DNA of 64,000 nt, from the NCBI GenBank assembly GCA_013289795.1, contig JABCZH010000001.1, forward strand, positions 337,768 to 401,767, given 5' to 3'. The DNA is from Acidobacteriota bacterium. Lineage in GTDB: Bacteria > Acidobacteriota > Terriglobia > Terriglobales > Acidobacteriaceae. The first letter of the stretch is position 1. Every line of letters begins with the position of its first letter. The notes below the pieces were generated by a model that was not told the origin of the DNA, did no database searches, and was given only the letters and a program-made list of their open reading frames with translations. Below, piece by piece: positions 20,282 to 30,463 of this stretch. The translations under genes and the position numbers were made by a program.

Positions 20282-21802
20282 CTACTTCCGGCTGGCCTTC
20301 CGCGCCATTTTCTTGGGCGGGATGGGGTATTGGCCATCATCGTCGTAGAACTTCCGCGGTCCCTTGTCGCCCTTCACGCCCGGCATCGGCTTGTCGGCAC
20401 TCGAACTGTAGGTAGGCTCGTTGGCCGCAGCCAGCAGCGGCGTCGTAGTGGTGTACATGGCTTCGTCATACTTTCCACCCGACGGAGCCTTTGCCACGGC
20501 AAACACGCCGAAAGGCTGGCCACTTGCATACGACACACTCAGATAGTCGGCCACCATTAATCCGTTCTGCGAATTGGGCAGCCAGCTCAGCTTCATGGGG
20601 CCTGCCAAGACCTTTGCCGCGGTCCAGGTCTTCCCGCCGTCCTGGGACGTCGTGAACCCAACGTAGAGCTGGCAGGTCGCCTCTGAGCAGTTAGTGTTTG
20701 AGTACCCGTAGGTGGTGACGGCCAAGTGTGCTGAGGCCCCAGAAGTAGCGTGATCTATGCCCAGCCCGGGAATGAACAGGTCCACAGCGCCCGTCTTTGG
20801 CACGATGGGAAGCCGCGCTGGAGATGTCCACGTGGTCCCGTTGCTGGAGGTGCTCATCACCAGATCATTCGCGTTGCAGCCGGCGCGAAAACGGCAGTCC
20901 GACCAAATCACGTAAATGTTTCCCGCCGCATCGATGTCCGCCGTTGGCAAACCTGCACTCCGTATGCCGCCCGCGTCCTGATGCTCCTCAACCCCGGCGA
21001 TGTTGACCGAACTGCTCCAGCTAGCCCCGCCATTATTCGAACTGAAGGCTGCCATACCGCCGGTGAAAAGACTCACAATCGGCACCACCACGTTGCCATT
21101 GGGCTGCACCAGGGGTTGGCCACCGATGCCGGAGAGACTGTCTCCCGTCGTCTTGGCAGGTCCCCACGTCTGCCCGCCGTCCGTCGAGGTGCTCATGAAC
21201 ACCAGGTCGCCGTCGGCCGGGCTGTCCCACTCCACGTAGCAATGCCCATAGAACTTGCTGGTACTCGTGTTGTCACAAACGATCCAGTTCTTGTCGGAAT
21301 CGATGTCGCTGGTCACCATGACAGGCGCCCCCCAGTGGATTCCGTCGGTCGAGCGGCTCACTGCCACCAGATCGTTGTTTCCAATCGGAAGAGTGCAGAT
21401 CAGCCATACACCGTGCGCGGCGTCATAGGCCACCGAGGCATCGCTGGCGGCGGAGAACGTTCCGCCTTGATAATTGACAGTCAGGCCCGGAAGAAGGCCG
21501 CTGGTCCATGTCTTTCCGCCGTCTGTAGACGTTGAAAAGCCAACGTCGGCTCCCCCGCCGTCGACAATGCGGGCCACCTGAAACGCGCTCACTATGGTGT
21601 TGCCGAAGGCAAATGTATCCGGCTCGACTTCGGTCGCATGCTGGGCATCAGTGTCGCTGAAAGTATCAGTGCTGATTCTTGTCAGCGTGAACTGCGCGCT
21701 GGCCGGAATTGCCACCATCACAGAAACCGCCAGGATCAGCAAGCCTTTCAGGGAAAGGAAAGTATTTCTGGCAGTAAAGAGTCCCACGGGTCGTCGCATC
21801 AT
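20282..21802 (-). CDS. Secreted BNR/Asp-box repeat protein (sialidase-like propeller)
   Basis: About 506 residues from the ATG at 21802. A signal peptide is visible (LSLKGLLILAVSVMVAIPASAQ). The mature part contains several Asp-box motifs: STDGGKTW, STDGGQTW, NNGGASW and SQDGGKTW, typical of six-bladed propellers. I do not see the full arginine triad of a true sialidase, so enzyme activity is not claimed. The C-terminus is basic and proline-containing (KKMARKASRK). The frame is open upstream to 21883 but the signal peptide favours the later ATG. Confidence 0.8.
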   Translation of the reverse strand: MMRRPVGLFTARNTFLSLKGLLILAVSVMVAIPASAQFTLTRISTDTFSDTDAQHATEVEPDTFAFGNTIVSAFQVARIVDGGGADVGFSTSTDGGKTWTSGLLPGLTVNYQGGTFSAASDASVAYDAAHGVWLICTLPIGNNDLVAVSRSTDGIHWGAPVMVTSDIDSDKNWIVCDNTSTSKFYGHCYVEWDSPADGDLVFMSTSTDGGQTWGPAKTTGDSLSGIGGQPLVQPNGNVVVPIVSLFTGGMAAFSSNNGGASWSSSVNIAGVEEHQDAGGIRSAGLPTADIDAAGNIYVIWSDCRFRAGCNANDLVMSTSSNGTTWTSPARLPIVPKTGAVDLFIPGLGIDHATSGASAHLAVTTYGYSNTNCSEATCQLYVGFTTSQDGGKTWTAAKVLAGPMKLSWLPNSQNGLMVADYLSVSYASGQPFGVFAVAKAPSGGKYDEAMYTTTTPLLAAANEPTYSSSADKPMPGVKGDKGPRKFYDDDGQYPIPPKKMARKASRK

Positions 21803-22060
21803 TAGGGTCGTGTCCTTAGACTGGGAGTTAACGCCGCCGAGCCGTTGCTGGGCGGAATGGGGAGGGCATTCGCTCGGGTGCAACGATGCGCGGTAGTAGC
21901 AAGCGCGTAGCGAACATACAACGCGGGCTCCGGGCTGTCAATGTGCAGTTTTTTTCATCTTTCCCTGGCATCTGCGGGCGACAACACCTTCCGGAGTGTC
22001 CCTGCCGAGTCACTTCGCAGACTCTACAAGGTTGACTACACTGTGCTGGGGGGTGCACCC

Positions 22061-22900
22061 ATGGCTACGTTCAATGCCGGCGGAAGGATCATTAACGTCA
22101 ACCCAAACCCGTTTCTGCGTGTGATCGCGCTGGCTGTAGCGGCGTTCTTCCTGATCATTCTGCTGTTTGCATCAGTGACCCGCGTCGAATCCGGCCACGT
22201 CGGCGTGCTTACTCTGTTTGGCCGTGTGACCGGCGAGGTGCTGCCCGAGGGCATCCATCTCATCAGCCCGTTCAAGACCAACAACGAGTTGACCATCCGC
22301 ACTCAAGAGATCAAGGAATCGGCCAGCGTCCCCTCCAGCGAAGGCCTGGTGATGAATCTCGACACTTCGTTGATCTACCATCTGGATCCGGAAAAGGCTT
22401 CGGATGTATTCCAGAAGATTGGCCCCGGCTATGAGACTGTGCTGATTGAACCCAATCTGCGGGCCGCCATCCGCGAAGCAACCGCTTCCCACACCGCTAA
22501 CGCGTTGTACACCGGCGAGCGGGAAATGGTGGCCAAGCAAATCCACGATCAGATGGCGGGCATTCTGGGCGGCCGCGGAATTCTTGTAGAAAGCATTCTG
22601 CTGCGTGACATTCAGCTGCCCCTGACTTTGAAGTCGTCGATTGAAGCCAAGCAGCAGGCCGAACAAGACGCCCTTGCCATGAATTTCAAGCTACAGAAAG
22701 AAACTCAGGAGGCCCAGCGCAAGCGAATTGAAGCTCAGGGAATCCGCGACTTCCAGCAGATTGTTGCTCAGGGGATCAGCCCGCAACTGCTGGAGTGGAA
22801 AGGTATCGAGGCCACGGAGAATCTTGCCAAGAGTCCGAATAGCAAAGTGGTCGTGATCGGAAACAGCAAGAATGGGCTGCCATTGATTCTGGGGCAGTAA
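22061..22900 (+). CDS. SPFH/prohibitin-family membrane protein
   Basis: 279 residues. One N-terminal transmembrane helix (about 20-40) is followed by the band-7 domain, with VESGHVGVLTLFGRV and LPEGIHLISPF near 45-75, then a helical region rich in Gln/Glu (IEAKQQAEQDA to RKRIEAQG). This is the usual prohibitin layout; such proteins form ring-shaped membrane scaffolds that modulate proteases. The ATG at 22061 follows GGGGGG. A TTGACT lies upstream at 22032. The frame continues upstream to 21941 without coding character. Confidence 0.88.
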   Translation: MATFNAGGRIINVNPNPFLRVIALAVAAFFLIILLFASVTRVESGHVGVLTLFGRVTGEVLPEGIHLISPFKTNNELTIRTQEIKESASVPSSEGLVMNLDTSLIYHLDPEKASDVFQKIGPGYETVLIEPNLRAAIREATASHTANALYTGEREMVAKQIHDQMAGILGGRGILVESILLRDIQLPLTLKSSIEAKQQAEQDALAMNFKLQKETQEAQRKRIEAQGIRDFQQIVAQGISPQLLEWKGIEATENLAKSPNSKVVVIGNSKNGLPLILGQ

Positions 22901-22958
22901 GCTGAGTTGAGGATCGGGGACCGGCGCTCTTCGATGAAACCGCTGATACCATAACCTG

Positions 22959-23942
22959 GTGCCGCCCCTGCTCGATGTCCGCAATCTGAGCATCTCATTC
23001 TCCGGTCAGGATCAAACACACCTAACCGCCGTCCGCGACCTCAGCTTCACCCTTGCTCCCCGCGAAGTTCTCGGTCTTGTCGGCGAGTCTGGGTCAGGGA
23101 AGTCGCTCACTGCTCTTGCCTTGATGCGGCTGCTACCACCGGCGGGGCGAGCCACAGGCGAGATTCTGTTTTCAAACGGGACCGCTCCTCGCGATTTGCT
23201 GCAAGTGCCCGACGAACAGATGCGCAGTCTGCGCGGCTCCCACATTGCCATGATCTTCCAGGAGCCCATGACCGCGCTCAATCCCGTCATGCGTGTCGGC
23301 GATCAGATTGCCGAGGCCGTCCGCGCACATACTCTGATCACAAAAAGCGCTGCATGGGACCGCGCCGTCGAGGCCATGAACGACGTTGCCATCCCCGACG
23401 CCGCCCGGCGTGCTCGCGACTATCCCCATCAGCTTTCCGGCGGCATGCGCCAGCGCATCATGATTGCCATGGCCATCGTCAACCGCCCGCAATTGCTCAT
23501 CGCCGATGAGCCCACCACAGCCCTCGATGTCACCATTCAGGCGCAAATCCTCGAATTGCTCTCCGAGCTACGGGAAAAGTTCGGACTGGCCATGCTCTTT
23601 ATCTCGCACGATCTCGCGGTCGTATCCCAAGTCGCCGACCGGGTGGCGGTGATGTATGTCGGCAGTCTGATCGAGCTGGGGTCTAAGCCAGACATCTTTC
23701 GCTCCGCAGCCCACCCCTACACACGCGGTCTGCTGAACGCCGTGCCCACGTTGAAAACCGACCGCACTCAACCATTGCGAACCATCGACGGCACCGTTCC
23801 ACCGATGCACGCCGTCCCAGCAGGATGTCCCTTCGAGCCGCGTTGCGAAGTGCGCATTCCCGAATGTGCCCGCGCTCTGCCTCCACTGCTGGAGGTCGCT
23901 CCCGGACACTGGGCCCGGTGTCCGGTGCTGAATGGAGCCTAG
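22959..23942 (+). CDS. Oligopeptide/dipeptide ABC transporter ATP-binding protein (DppD/OppD-like)
   Basis: 327 residues. Walker A GESGSGKS near 46, Q-loop [11 protein letters not shown], signature LSGGMRQR, Walker [13 protein letters not shown] and the H-loop ISHDL are all intact. The C-terminal oligopeptide-transporter extension with a CPFEPRC cysteine pattern is present, as in DppD and OppD. No permease, binding protein or second ATPase is encoded nearby. The start is a GTG; CATAAC lies just before it and there is no ribosome site. Confidence 0.88.
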   Translation: MPPLLDVRNLSISFSGQDQTHLTAVRDLSFTLAPREVLGLVGESGSGKSLTALALMRLLPPAGRATGEILFSNGTAPRDLLQVPDEQMRSLRGSHIAMIFQEPMTALNPVMRVGDQIAEAVRAHTLITKSAAWDRAVEAMNDVAIPDAARRARDYPHQLSGGMRQRIMIAMAIVNRPQLLIADEPTTALDVTIQAQILELLSELREKFGLAMLFISHDLAVVSQVADRVAVMYVGSLIELGSKPDIFRSAAHPYTRGLLNAVPTLKTDRTQPLRTIDGTVPPMHAVPAGCPFEPRCEVRIPECARALPPLLEVAPGHWARCPVLNGA

Positions 23943-24044
23943 CCCAAGCGCTCTAGTGAACTGTTTTGAACTTCTTCGGTGCGTGTGTCATAGTCTTGCC
24001 GAGTCAGTTGGATTCCTTGCCCGTGGACCACTGGAGCCTCCGGG

Positions 24045-24314
24045 ATGATAGGCAAGAAGAATAGTGTGCGGATTGGCGCGGCATCTCTCGCAACCCTCGG
24101 CACTGTTGTAATAATTCTAGGCACAGATCGCCTTTGGCATGGGCTGAATGCTGTGCTTGCGGTCTTGATACTTGCTGGCCTCTGGATTGCGCTTTACCTC
24201 GCCGGAGCCTGGGCTACTATCGACCCAGCCGAACTCGATAAACAGTTTCCCCCGAGCGACAAGGAACTCCGTCGTCGAAGAAAAGCGTTCTTCGATTGGC
24301 AAGGGCGTCGCTAA
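24045..24314 (+). CDS. Small two-helix membrane protein, hypothetical
   Basis: 89 residues. Two hydrophobic segments (about 11-28 and 35-57) precede a charged C-terminal tail ending FFDWQGRR. No family is recognised. The ATG follows CGGGATG with only weak ribosome-site character. Confidence 0.6.
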   Translation: MIGKKNSVRIGAASLATLGTVVIILGTDRLWHGLNAVLAVLILAGLWIALYLAGAWATIDPAELDKQFPPSDKELRRRRKAFFDWQGRR

Positions 24315-24395
24315 TCACAAAATCGCCACCACCAGGCTTCCCCTGCTGTGCAAAATCCCCCGGAGGTCTATAATCGCCAATTCGCCCGGTGACGA

Positions 24396-25151
24396 GTGCG
24401 CATTCTTCTAATCAGCGATATTCATAGCAATCTCGAAGCGTTGGAAGCTTGTCTGGCTGCGGCCCCCGCCCACGACGTCGTCGTGAACCTGGGCGATCTC
24501 GTCGGCTACGGCGCCAGTCCCAACGAGGTGATGGAACGTTCCCGCGCCTTGGGGACGACTTTCGTCCGTGGCAACCACGACAAAGCCGTCTGCGGCCTCA
24601 TGGACCTCAAGGATTTCAATCCCGTTGCCGCCCTGGCAGCAGAGTGGACCCGTGAGGAACTCACACCTGAGAATCTCGAGTGGCTGCGCGCCATGCCGCA
24701 TGGGCCGGTGGATCTTGAAGGTTATCCCGGTGTGCAGTTGGTGCATGGCTCGCCGATTGACGAAGACGATTACGTGGTCACGGTTCGCGACGCGGTCGAG
24801 CCTCTGCTCATGACTCCGGCTCGCGTCACGTTCTTCGGACACACGCATCTGCAGGGATTATTTGAAACCAATAATGTCCAGCTCGAGGCTTTCCGGCCTG
24901 CCTACAAGACCGTCGGACAAAGCGAGATCAGCGAGTTCCCCCTCAGGAAGGAATTGCGATATTTGGTGAATCCCGGCTCCGTAGGACAGCCGCGCGACGG
25001 CGACTGGCGCGCGGGCTTCGCGGTATATGACTCCGACTCCGGTGTTTTGACTTTTTGCCGGGTTCCTTACAGTCTCCAGTCGGCGCAAGACCGCATCCTC
25101 GCCGCCAACCTGCCGCCGCGCCTGGCCACGCGCCTGGCCATGGGACGATGA
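24396..25151 (+). CDS. Metallophosphoesterase, YfcE/MJ0936-like
   Basis: 251 residues of the calcineurin-like phosphoesterase fold. Metal-site motifs appear in order: SDIHSN at about 6-11, GDLVGYG, RGNHDKA, the histidine in VHGSP and FGHTH. These genes encode phosphodiesterases or phosphatases of variable substrate. The start is GTG at 24396; TATAAT lies at 24369-24374. The S9 peptidase follows 19 bases downstream. Confidence 0.87.
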   Translation: MRILLISDIHSNLEALEACLAAAPAHDVVVNLGDLVGYGASPNEVMERSRALGTTFVRGNHDKAVCGLMDLKDFNPVAALAAEWTREELTPENLEWLRAMPHGPVDLEGYPGVQLVHGSPIDEDDYVVTVRDAVEPLLMTPARVTFFGHTHLQGLFETNNVQLEAFRPAYKTVGQSEISEFPLRKELRYLVNPGSVGQPRDGDWRAGFAVYDSDSGVLTFCRVPYSLQSAQDRILAANLPPRLATRLAMGR

Positions 25152-25170
25152 ACCGAACCCACTCGAGGAC

Positions 25171-27162
25171 ATGCTAATGCCCAAACGCGTTCGTTTGCGT
25201 TCTCTTTTATCCCTGACGTACTTCTTGATCTTCGCAGGCGTTGCCCACGCCGCCACGCGCGTCCACAGCTTCCAGGAGGTAGCGATTTCGCCCGACGGAA
25301 CTCGTGTCGCCTGGGTCGCTCCAGCTGAGAACGCCGGCGGAGAGTCGATTGGTGGTTCAGCGATCTACGTTGGGGACCCGAACTTACCCAACTCTAAGCC
25401 GATTCGTATTTCGGCCGTAGCCGGCGGCGAAGCTGGCAGTGAAGACCACGTCGCATGGTCGCCGGACAGCAAACAAGTGGCATTCATGTCTGACGCGGCA
25501 GGCGACGGCCAGGCGCAACTCTATGTGGCCCTAGCCAGCAACGGAGTTGCCCGCAAGCTCACCACGCTGACCGGCGCCCTCGTCGATCCTGCCTGGTCGC
25601 CGGATGGGAAATCGATCGCCTTCCTATTCACGGAAAATGCCCCTCGCAGAGCGGACCCGTTGCTGGCCATGGTCCCCGAAACCGGCGTGATCGCCGACAA
25701 GGTCTTCGAGCAGCGTCTCGCCGTAGTTGACGTAGCTTCCGCCAAAGTCACTCAGCTTTCGCCTGCGGACATGTACGCTTACGAGTTCGACTGGTCTCCG
25801 GACAGCAATAGCTTCGCCCTTCTGGCGGCCCACGGCGCAGGCGATGCCAACTGGTATGTTGCCCAACTCTACACATTGGGCATGGCTGCCCCTGTTCTGA
25901 AGCCGATCTACAAGCCGCATTTCCAAATCGCTTGCCCGCGCTGGTCGCCCGATGGCAAAAGCATTGCCTTCATCTCCGGCCTGATGAGCGATGAGGGATT
26001 CGTTGGCGGCGACATCTTCGTCGCACCCGCCAACGGCGGAGCTGCCCGCAATGTCACTCCTGGAGTTGCTGCTTCGCCTACGAATCTTTACTGGCGTGCG
26101 TCCGGAGAGATTCTATTCACCGAAAACGTCGACGGCGAAGCTGGAATCTCCACCGTCAATGTCACCAGCGGCAAGGTCTCCACGCTGTGGACTTGGGCCG
26201 GAGTCATTGCCACCGACGAATTCCGTTCCGGCATCGCCGTTTCTCTGGCCTCCGACGGACGGACTTCGGCCGTGATTAGTCACTCATGGAAGCAGCCGCC
26301 GGAGATTTGGACTGGCCCGGTTGGCCAGTGGAAGCAGATGACACACAGCAATCCCGCGATGACGACGCCTTGGGGCGAAGTCAAGAGCCTGCATTGGCCG
26401 AGCGATGGCATGAAGATTCAAGGCTGGCTGGTCTATCCCAAGGACTACGATCCCAGCCGCCGCTATCCCATGGTGGTCGTGGTTCACGGCGGACCGGCAA
26501 CTGCAGTGCACACCGGCTGGCCCGACACGTTTTTCAACACCCTGGAACTTTCAGCGCACGGTTATTTCGTGCTCAATCCCACTCCTCGTGGCAGCCTGGG
26601 TGGAGGCGAAAAGTTCACCGAAGCCAACATCAAAGACTTCGGCTATGGAGACTTTCGCGACATCCTGGCGGGTGTGGACGAAGTGGTGAAGACCCTCCCC
26701 GTCGACAACGACCGCATCGGCATCACTGGCTGGAGCTACGGCGGATATATGACCATGTGGGCGGTCACGCAAACCCAGCGCTTCCGTGCCGCGGTTTCCG
26801 GTGCCGGCCTCGCCAACTGGCAAAGTTACTACGGCCAAAACGACATCGACGAATGGATGATCCCCTATTTTGGTGCATCCGTGTATGACGATCCCGCCGT
26901 GTACGCCCGCACCGCTCCCATCACCTTTATCAAGAACGCAAAAACGCCCACACTGCTCCTGGTCGGCCAGTACGACGGCGAATGTCCAGCCCCGCAGTCC
27001 CGCGAGTTCTGGCACGCCTTGAAAACTCTCGGCGTCCCGACCCAGTTGGTGATCTATCCCGGTGAAGGCCATGCCTTCGTTCAGCCGGACCATCAGCGTG
27101 ACGTGATGCAGCGAGTGCTAGCCTGGTTCGATCACTATCTGAAACCTGCAACTGAGAACTGA
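25171..27162 (+). CDS. S9-family prolyl oligopeptidase (DPP/acylaminoacyl type), secreted
   Basis: 663 residues with a signal peptide (LLSLTYFLIFAGVAHAA). The N-terminal half is a beta-propeller with TolB-like units (for example AWSPDSKQVAFMSD). The C-terminal alpha/beta hydrolase has Ser522 in GWSYGGYMTM, Asp602 in GQYDGECP and His634 in GEGHAF, a complete catalytic triad. It probably cleaves peptides in the periplasm. ATG at 25171 follows CGAGGA; a second in-frame ATG lies two codons later. Confidence 0.92.
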   Translation: MLMPKRVRLRSLLSLTYFLIFAGVAHAATRVHSFQEVAISPDGTRVAWVAPAENAGGESIGGSAIYVGDPNLPNSKPIRISAVAGGEAGSEDHVAWSPDSKQVAFMSDAAGDGQAQLYVALASNGVARKLTTLTGALVDPAWSPDGKSIAFLFTENAPRRADPLLAMVPETGVIADKVFEQRLAVVDVASAKVTQLSPADMYAYEFDWSPDSNSFALLAAHGAGDANWYVAQLYTLGMAAPVLKPIYKPHFQIACPRWSPDGKSIAFISGLMSDEGFVGGDIFVAPANGGAARNVTPGVAASPTNLYWRASGEILFTENVDGEAGISTVNVTSGKVSTLWTWAGVIATDEFRSGIAVSLASDGRTSAVISHSWKQPPEIWTGPVGQWKQMTHSNPAMTTPWGEVKSLHWPSDGMKIQGWLVYPKDYDPSRRYPMVVVVHGGPATAVHTGWPDTFFNTLELSAHGYFVLNPTPRGSLGGGEKFTEANIKDFGYGDFRDILAGVDEVVKTLPVDNDRIGITGWSYGGYMTMWAVTQTQRFRAAVSGAGLANWQSYYGQNDIDEWMIPYFGASVYDDPAVYARTAPITFIKNAKTPTLLLVGQYDGECPAPQSREFWHALKTLGVPTQLVIYPGEGHAFVQPDHQRDVMQRVLAWFDHYLKPATEN

Positions 27163-27169
27163 AACTGGC

Positions 27170-27210
27170 GCTCCCTGTGATCCTCTGTGCCCTCAGTGGT
27201 TAAGATTTTG
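27170..27210. repeat. CTCTGTG-family repeat
   Basis: Reads CCCTGTGATCCTCTGTGCCC then CAGTGGTTAAGATTTTG, between the S9 peptidase and RNase H genes. Confidence 0.75.
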
Positions 27211-27218
27211 TTTCGATG

Positions 27219-27224
27219 TAGACT
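27219..27224 (+). promoter_or_regulatory. -10-like box (TAGACT) six bases before the RNase H start
   Basis: The box is followed by six bases and the ATG, with no ribosome site, suggesting a leaderless message. Confidence 0.35.
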
Positions 27225-27230
27225 CTCTCC

Positions 27231-27842
27231 ATGCCCTCGCAACCCGGAACCAGCAACCTGTCCGCTCCTAGAGGCGGTGGTCCTCCCGAGCATTACCTTA
27301 CTGCCTACAGCGACGGTGGTGCGCGCGGCAATCCCGGTCCCGCTGGGTACGGCGTCGTTATCCAGGACCAGGCTGGCAAGAAAATCGCGGCGCTGAGCGA
27401 GTATCTCGGCCACCAAACCAACAACTTCGCCGAGTATCAAGGACTGATCGCGGCGCTCGAATATGCCGTTAAGCATGGCCACAAGGCGCTGAAGGTGGTG
27501 AGCGATTCGGAACTGCTGGTTCGCCAGATTAAAGGCATCTACAAAGTGAAGAATCTGGCGCTAAAAGACCTGCATGCCCGCGCCAAAGAATTGATCGCGC
27601 AGCTCGACTGGTTTTCCATCGGCCACGTCCTCCGCGGCCACAATCAGGAAGCCGACGAACTGGCCAATGCGGCGATGGATAAAGGCATGGGACGCAAGAA
27701 TGTAGCCGTCGGCGTCGCCGTCCGCGCGACTCCCGCCCCCGAAAAACAGGAATTTGACGGCGTCGTCCGCAATGGCAAAATTGAATTACAAGAGGGCATT
27801 CTGCCCGAAGGTGCCCGGGTCCAGGTCCGAGTCAAAAAGTAA
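27231..27842 (+). CDS. Ribonuclease H-like protein with C-terminal AbrB-like tail
   Basis: 203 residues. The RNase HI-type core spans about 22-150, with catalytic acids Asp28 (YSDGGARGNPG), Glu68 (FAEYQGL), Asp92 (VSDSELL) and Asp142 (QEADELAN). A tail of about 50 residues follows a basic linker and contains FDGVVRNGKIELQEGILPEGARVQV, which resembles a SpoVT/AbrB-type hairpin. It would cleave RNA in RNA-DNA hybrids. The tail is an unusual addition whose role is unknown. Confidence 0.85.
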   Translation: MPSQPGTSNLSAPRGGGPPEHYLTAYSDGGARGNPGPAGYGVVIQDQAGKKIAALSEYLGHQTNNFAEYQGLIAALEYAVKHGHKALKVVSDSELLVRQIKGIYKVKNLALKDLHARAKELIAQLDWFSIGHVLRGHNQEADELANAAMDKGMGRKNVAVGVAVRATPAPEKQEFDGVVRNGKIELQEGILPEGARVQVRVKK

Positions 27843-27844
27843 TT

Positions 27845-27873
27845 CCTCTGTGAACCTCTGTGCCCCCTGTGGT
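27845..27873. repeat. CTCTGTG-family repeat
   Basis: Three 9-base units, CCTCTGTGA, ACCTCTGTG and CCCCCTGTG, then GTTGG, follow the RNase H stop. Confidence 0.75.
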
Positions 27874-27889
27874 TGGAAACGGCGGTGTC

Positions 27890-28957
27890 CTAAGGCACCG
27901 TCTCGGTCGTCTCTCCCGACCGCGCACTCTCGTTTCCGCGCACATCCAGCGCCGACACCGAATAAAAATAAGTATGCCCAGGCGCGACGTTCACGTCGCG
28001 AAACGCCGGAGCGGTCACAATACCCGAATTGATCTTCTGTGCCTCGGCACCCTCTTCCCGCCGATAAACGTTGTACCCGACCAAATCCGCGTCCGTATCG
28101 GGAGCCCAAATCAGATCAATAAATGGTTGCTGACCCACTCCCGAAAATACTGCCTGCAAGCCCGTGGGCACCGCTGGAGGGAATACATCGTGGGCAAAGA
28201 CTATCACCGCCGGCGTGTCTGCGCTCTCAAATTCGGTGTCAGGCTTTCCTTCCACATGAATGACCGTCACAACCGTTGCCCGGTACGAGTATGTTTTCTC
28301 CCACTCGAAATTGTGATCCGCAAGCTGAGTACTGCCTAACGGCTCTTCCCCCGCCACAGCATCTGCGGTCGCTCCCTCTGCCCGGCGATACACGCGGTAG
28401 AACTGCTTCACTGTCGCGGCCTGTGTCTCCTTCCAACCGACCACGACGCCTTCCGCGGTGATCTGTGCTTGGAAATCAGATGGCGCCGCTGGGGCCACCA
28501 TCGCCGGCACCGCGACGACATTCGAGATCCCAGCACTCCGGTAGTTCTGGTTCAAAATGGTGACTGCATAGAAAATCTGGCTGTTCGGGTCGCTCCCCAG
28601 CAGCGACGCCGGTATCGCATCGATAAACATAGACTTACTCTGAGCAGATGATTGCGGCTGAGAAACAGGCAGCACTCCGCCCGCGCATCCAGGGCGCATC
28701 GCACCGGGGCTGCGGCACACTACGACGCCGCCGGCATGGTGGAGGGGAAGGTTGTCGGTGGTCTCGGTGGGCGCCGTCCACGCCAGGTAAACCCGGTCGC
28801 CCTTGCGCACCGCCCGCAAGTCCGTAACCGGCCGCGGCAAGTTCAACGAGGGCGGTCTAGGAATGCCAGGAACACCGCAGGCAGTCAAGCCCAAAATCGA
28901 CAGGATGCACAGCCAGCCGGTATGGCGCGCGAGTCTCAGCACTTGATTCCAGGTCAA
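27890..28957 (-). CDS. Fibronectin type III-domain lipoprotein
   Basis: 355 residues with a lipoprotein signal: hydrophobic stretch then LTACG, so Cys27 is the likely lipid site. The mature part shows at least two Fn3-like units, with DLRAVRKGDRVYLAW and IDLIWAPDTDADLVGYNVYRR as their clearest strands. It is probably anchored in the outer membrane and faces the periplasm or outside. It starts 10 bases after the hslU stop, so it may be co-transcribed with hslVU. Function unknown. Confidence 0.8.
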   Translation of the reverse strand: MTWNQVLRLARHTGWLCILSILGLTACGVPGIPRPPSLNLPRPVTDLRAVRKGDRVYLAWTAPTETTDNLPLHHAGGVVVCRSPGAMRPGCAGGVLPVSQPQSSAQSKSMFIDAIPASLLGSDPNSQIFYAVTILNQNYRSAGISNVVAVPAMVAPAAPSDFQAQITAEGVVVGWKETQAATVKQFYRVYRRAEGATADAVAGEEPLGSTQLADHNFEWEKTYSYRATVVTVIHVEGKPDTEFESADTPAVIVFAHDVFPPAVPTGLQAVFSGVGQQPFIDLIWAPDTDADLVGYNVYRREEGAEAQKINSGIVTAPAFRDVNVAPGHTYFYSVSALDVRGNESARSGETTETVP

Positions 28958-28967
28958 GCTAGGAGGT

Positions 28968-30380
28968 CTACAGGATGTACCGGCTCAAATCCTGGTCCTT
29001 CACAATGTCCGCCAGCATGTGCCGCACATAGTCCGCATCAATCTTGACATGCTCACCCTTCTTATCAGGCGCGTCGAAACTGATCTGGTCCAGCACGCGT
29101 TCCATAATTGTGTGCAGGCGGCGGGCGCCGATGTTCTCCGTGCCTTCATTCACGCGAAAGGCAAAGCGGGCAATCTCTTCCAGCGAGTCGGTTGTGAACT
29201 CCAGTTTCACCCCCTCGGTTTCGAGCAGCGCGGTGTATTGCTTCACCAGCGACGATTTCGGCTCGGTCAAGATGCGAATGAAGTCAGCCATCGTCAGCGA
29301 CTGCAACTCCACGCGAATCGGGAATCGGCCCTGTAGTTCCGGGATCAAATCGCTCGGCTTCGAAACGTGGAAAGCCCCTGCGGCCACAAACAAAATGTGG
29401 TCAGTGCGCACCATGCCATAGCGGGTGTTGACCGTCGTCCCTTCCACAATAGGCAGAATGTCGCGCTGTACGCCTTCGCGTGAAACGTCCGGTCCATGGC
29501 CGCTTTCGCGCCCCGCAATCTTGTCGATCTCATCCAGAAAAATAATGCCCGAGTCTTCTACGCGATCAATCGCCGTCCGCGTAACCTGGTCCATGTCAAT
29601 CAGCCGCTGCTCTTCTTCCTGGATCAGATACTCCAGCGCCTCATTCACTTTCATTTTCCGCTTCTTGGTCCGCTGGCCGAAGATATTGGGCAACATGTCT
29701 TTGATGTTGACGTCCATCTCCTCCACGCCTTGGTTGGAAATGATCTCGAACGAAGGGAAATTTCGTTCACGGACGTCAATCTCCACCATTCGCTCGTCCA
29801 GCTTGCCCTCGCGCAGCTGTTGACGCAGCTTTTCCCGAGTGCGCGACTGTGACTCTCCCGCCGAAGTTGTCCCTTCCAGCACAAATCCCGCCGGGGAGGC
29901 CTCAGTCCGAGGCGGCGCAATCGGCGGCAACAGGATATCGAGCAATCGCTCCTCGGCATTGAGTTCAGCCTTGTCGGTGACATCTTCCAGCTTTTCTTCG
30001 CGTACCATCTCGATCGCAATCTCCACCAGATCGCGGATCATCGACTCCACATCGCGGCCCACATAGCCGACTTCGGTGAACTTGGAAGCTTCCACTTTCA
30101 AGAAAGGCGAATTGGCGAGCTTGGCCAGACGGCGGGCAATCTCCGTCTTGCCCACCCCGGTCGGGCCGATCATGATGATGTTCTTGGGTATGACTTCTTC
30201 AGACAGTTCGGGCGTCAGCTTCTGCCGCCGCATGCGGTTGCGCAATGCAATCGCCACGGCGCGCTTAGCGTCTTTCTGTCCGATGACATGCTTGTCCAAC
30301 TCGGCGACGATCTCACGCGGCGTGAGTTCATCCAGCGAAACCTGCTCTTCTTCGACGGTTCCAGGAAGATAAATTGCCAT
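28968..30380 (-). CDS. hslU: HslU, ATPase subunit of the HslVU protease
   Basis: AAA+ unfoldase of 470 residues. N-terminal [16 protein letters not shown], Walker [10 protein letters not shown] near 72-80, pore loop GYVGRD, the family I-domain insertion, Walker [13 protein letters not shown] and the sensor region are all visible. The C-terminus ends LSRYIL, the docking tail that opens HslV. The I-domain carries a proline- and glycine-rich stretch ([14 protein letters not shown]) that seems somewhat extended. It follows hslV in the same direction, separated by 83 bases containing a heptamer repeat. Confidence 0.95.
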   Translation of the reverse strand: MAIYLPGTVEEEQVSLDELTPREIVAELDKHVIGQKDAKRAVAIALRNRMRRQKLTPELSEEVIPKNIIMIGPTGVGKTEIARRLAKLANSPFLKVEASKFTEVGYVGRDVESMIRDLVEIAIEMVREEKLEDVTDKAELNAEERLLDILLPPIAPPRTEASPAGFVLEGTTSAGESQSRTREKLRQQLREGKLDERMVEIDVRERNFPSFEIISNQGVEEMDVNIKDMLPNIFGQRTKKRKMKVNEALEYLIQEEEQRLIDMDQVTRTAIDRVEDSGIIFLDEIDKIAGRESGHGPDVSREGVQRDILPIVEGTTVNTRYGMVRTDHILFVAAGAFHVSKPSDLIPELQGRFPIRVELQSLTMADFIRILTEPKSSLVKQYTALLETEGVKLEFTTDSLEEIARFAFRVNEGTENIGARRLHTIMERVLDQISFDAPDKKGEHVKIDADYVRHMLADIVKDQDLSRYIL

Positions 30381-30428
30381 ATTTAAAATCCTTACTTGTT
30401 GGCCACCCCTGTCTCCAAGCGGGTTCAG

Positions 30429-30461
30429 CCAATGACCAACGACGAACGACTAACGACGGGT
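30429..30461. repeat. Heptamer tandem repeat CCAACGA-type between hslV and hslU
   Basis: Units CCAATGA, CCAACGA, CGAACGA and CTAACGA follow at 7-base spacing. The motif family matches 9343-9370. Confidence 0.75.
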
Positions 30462-30463
30462 TC

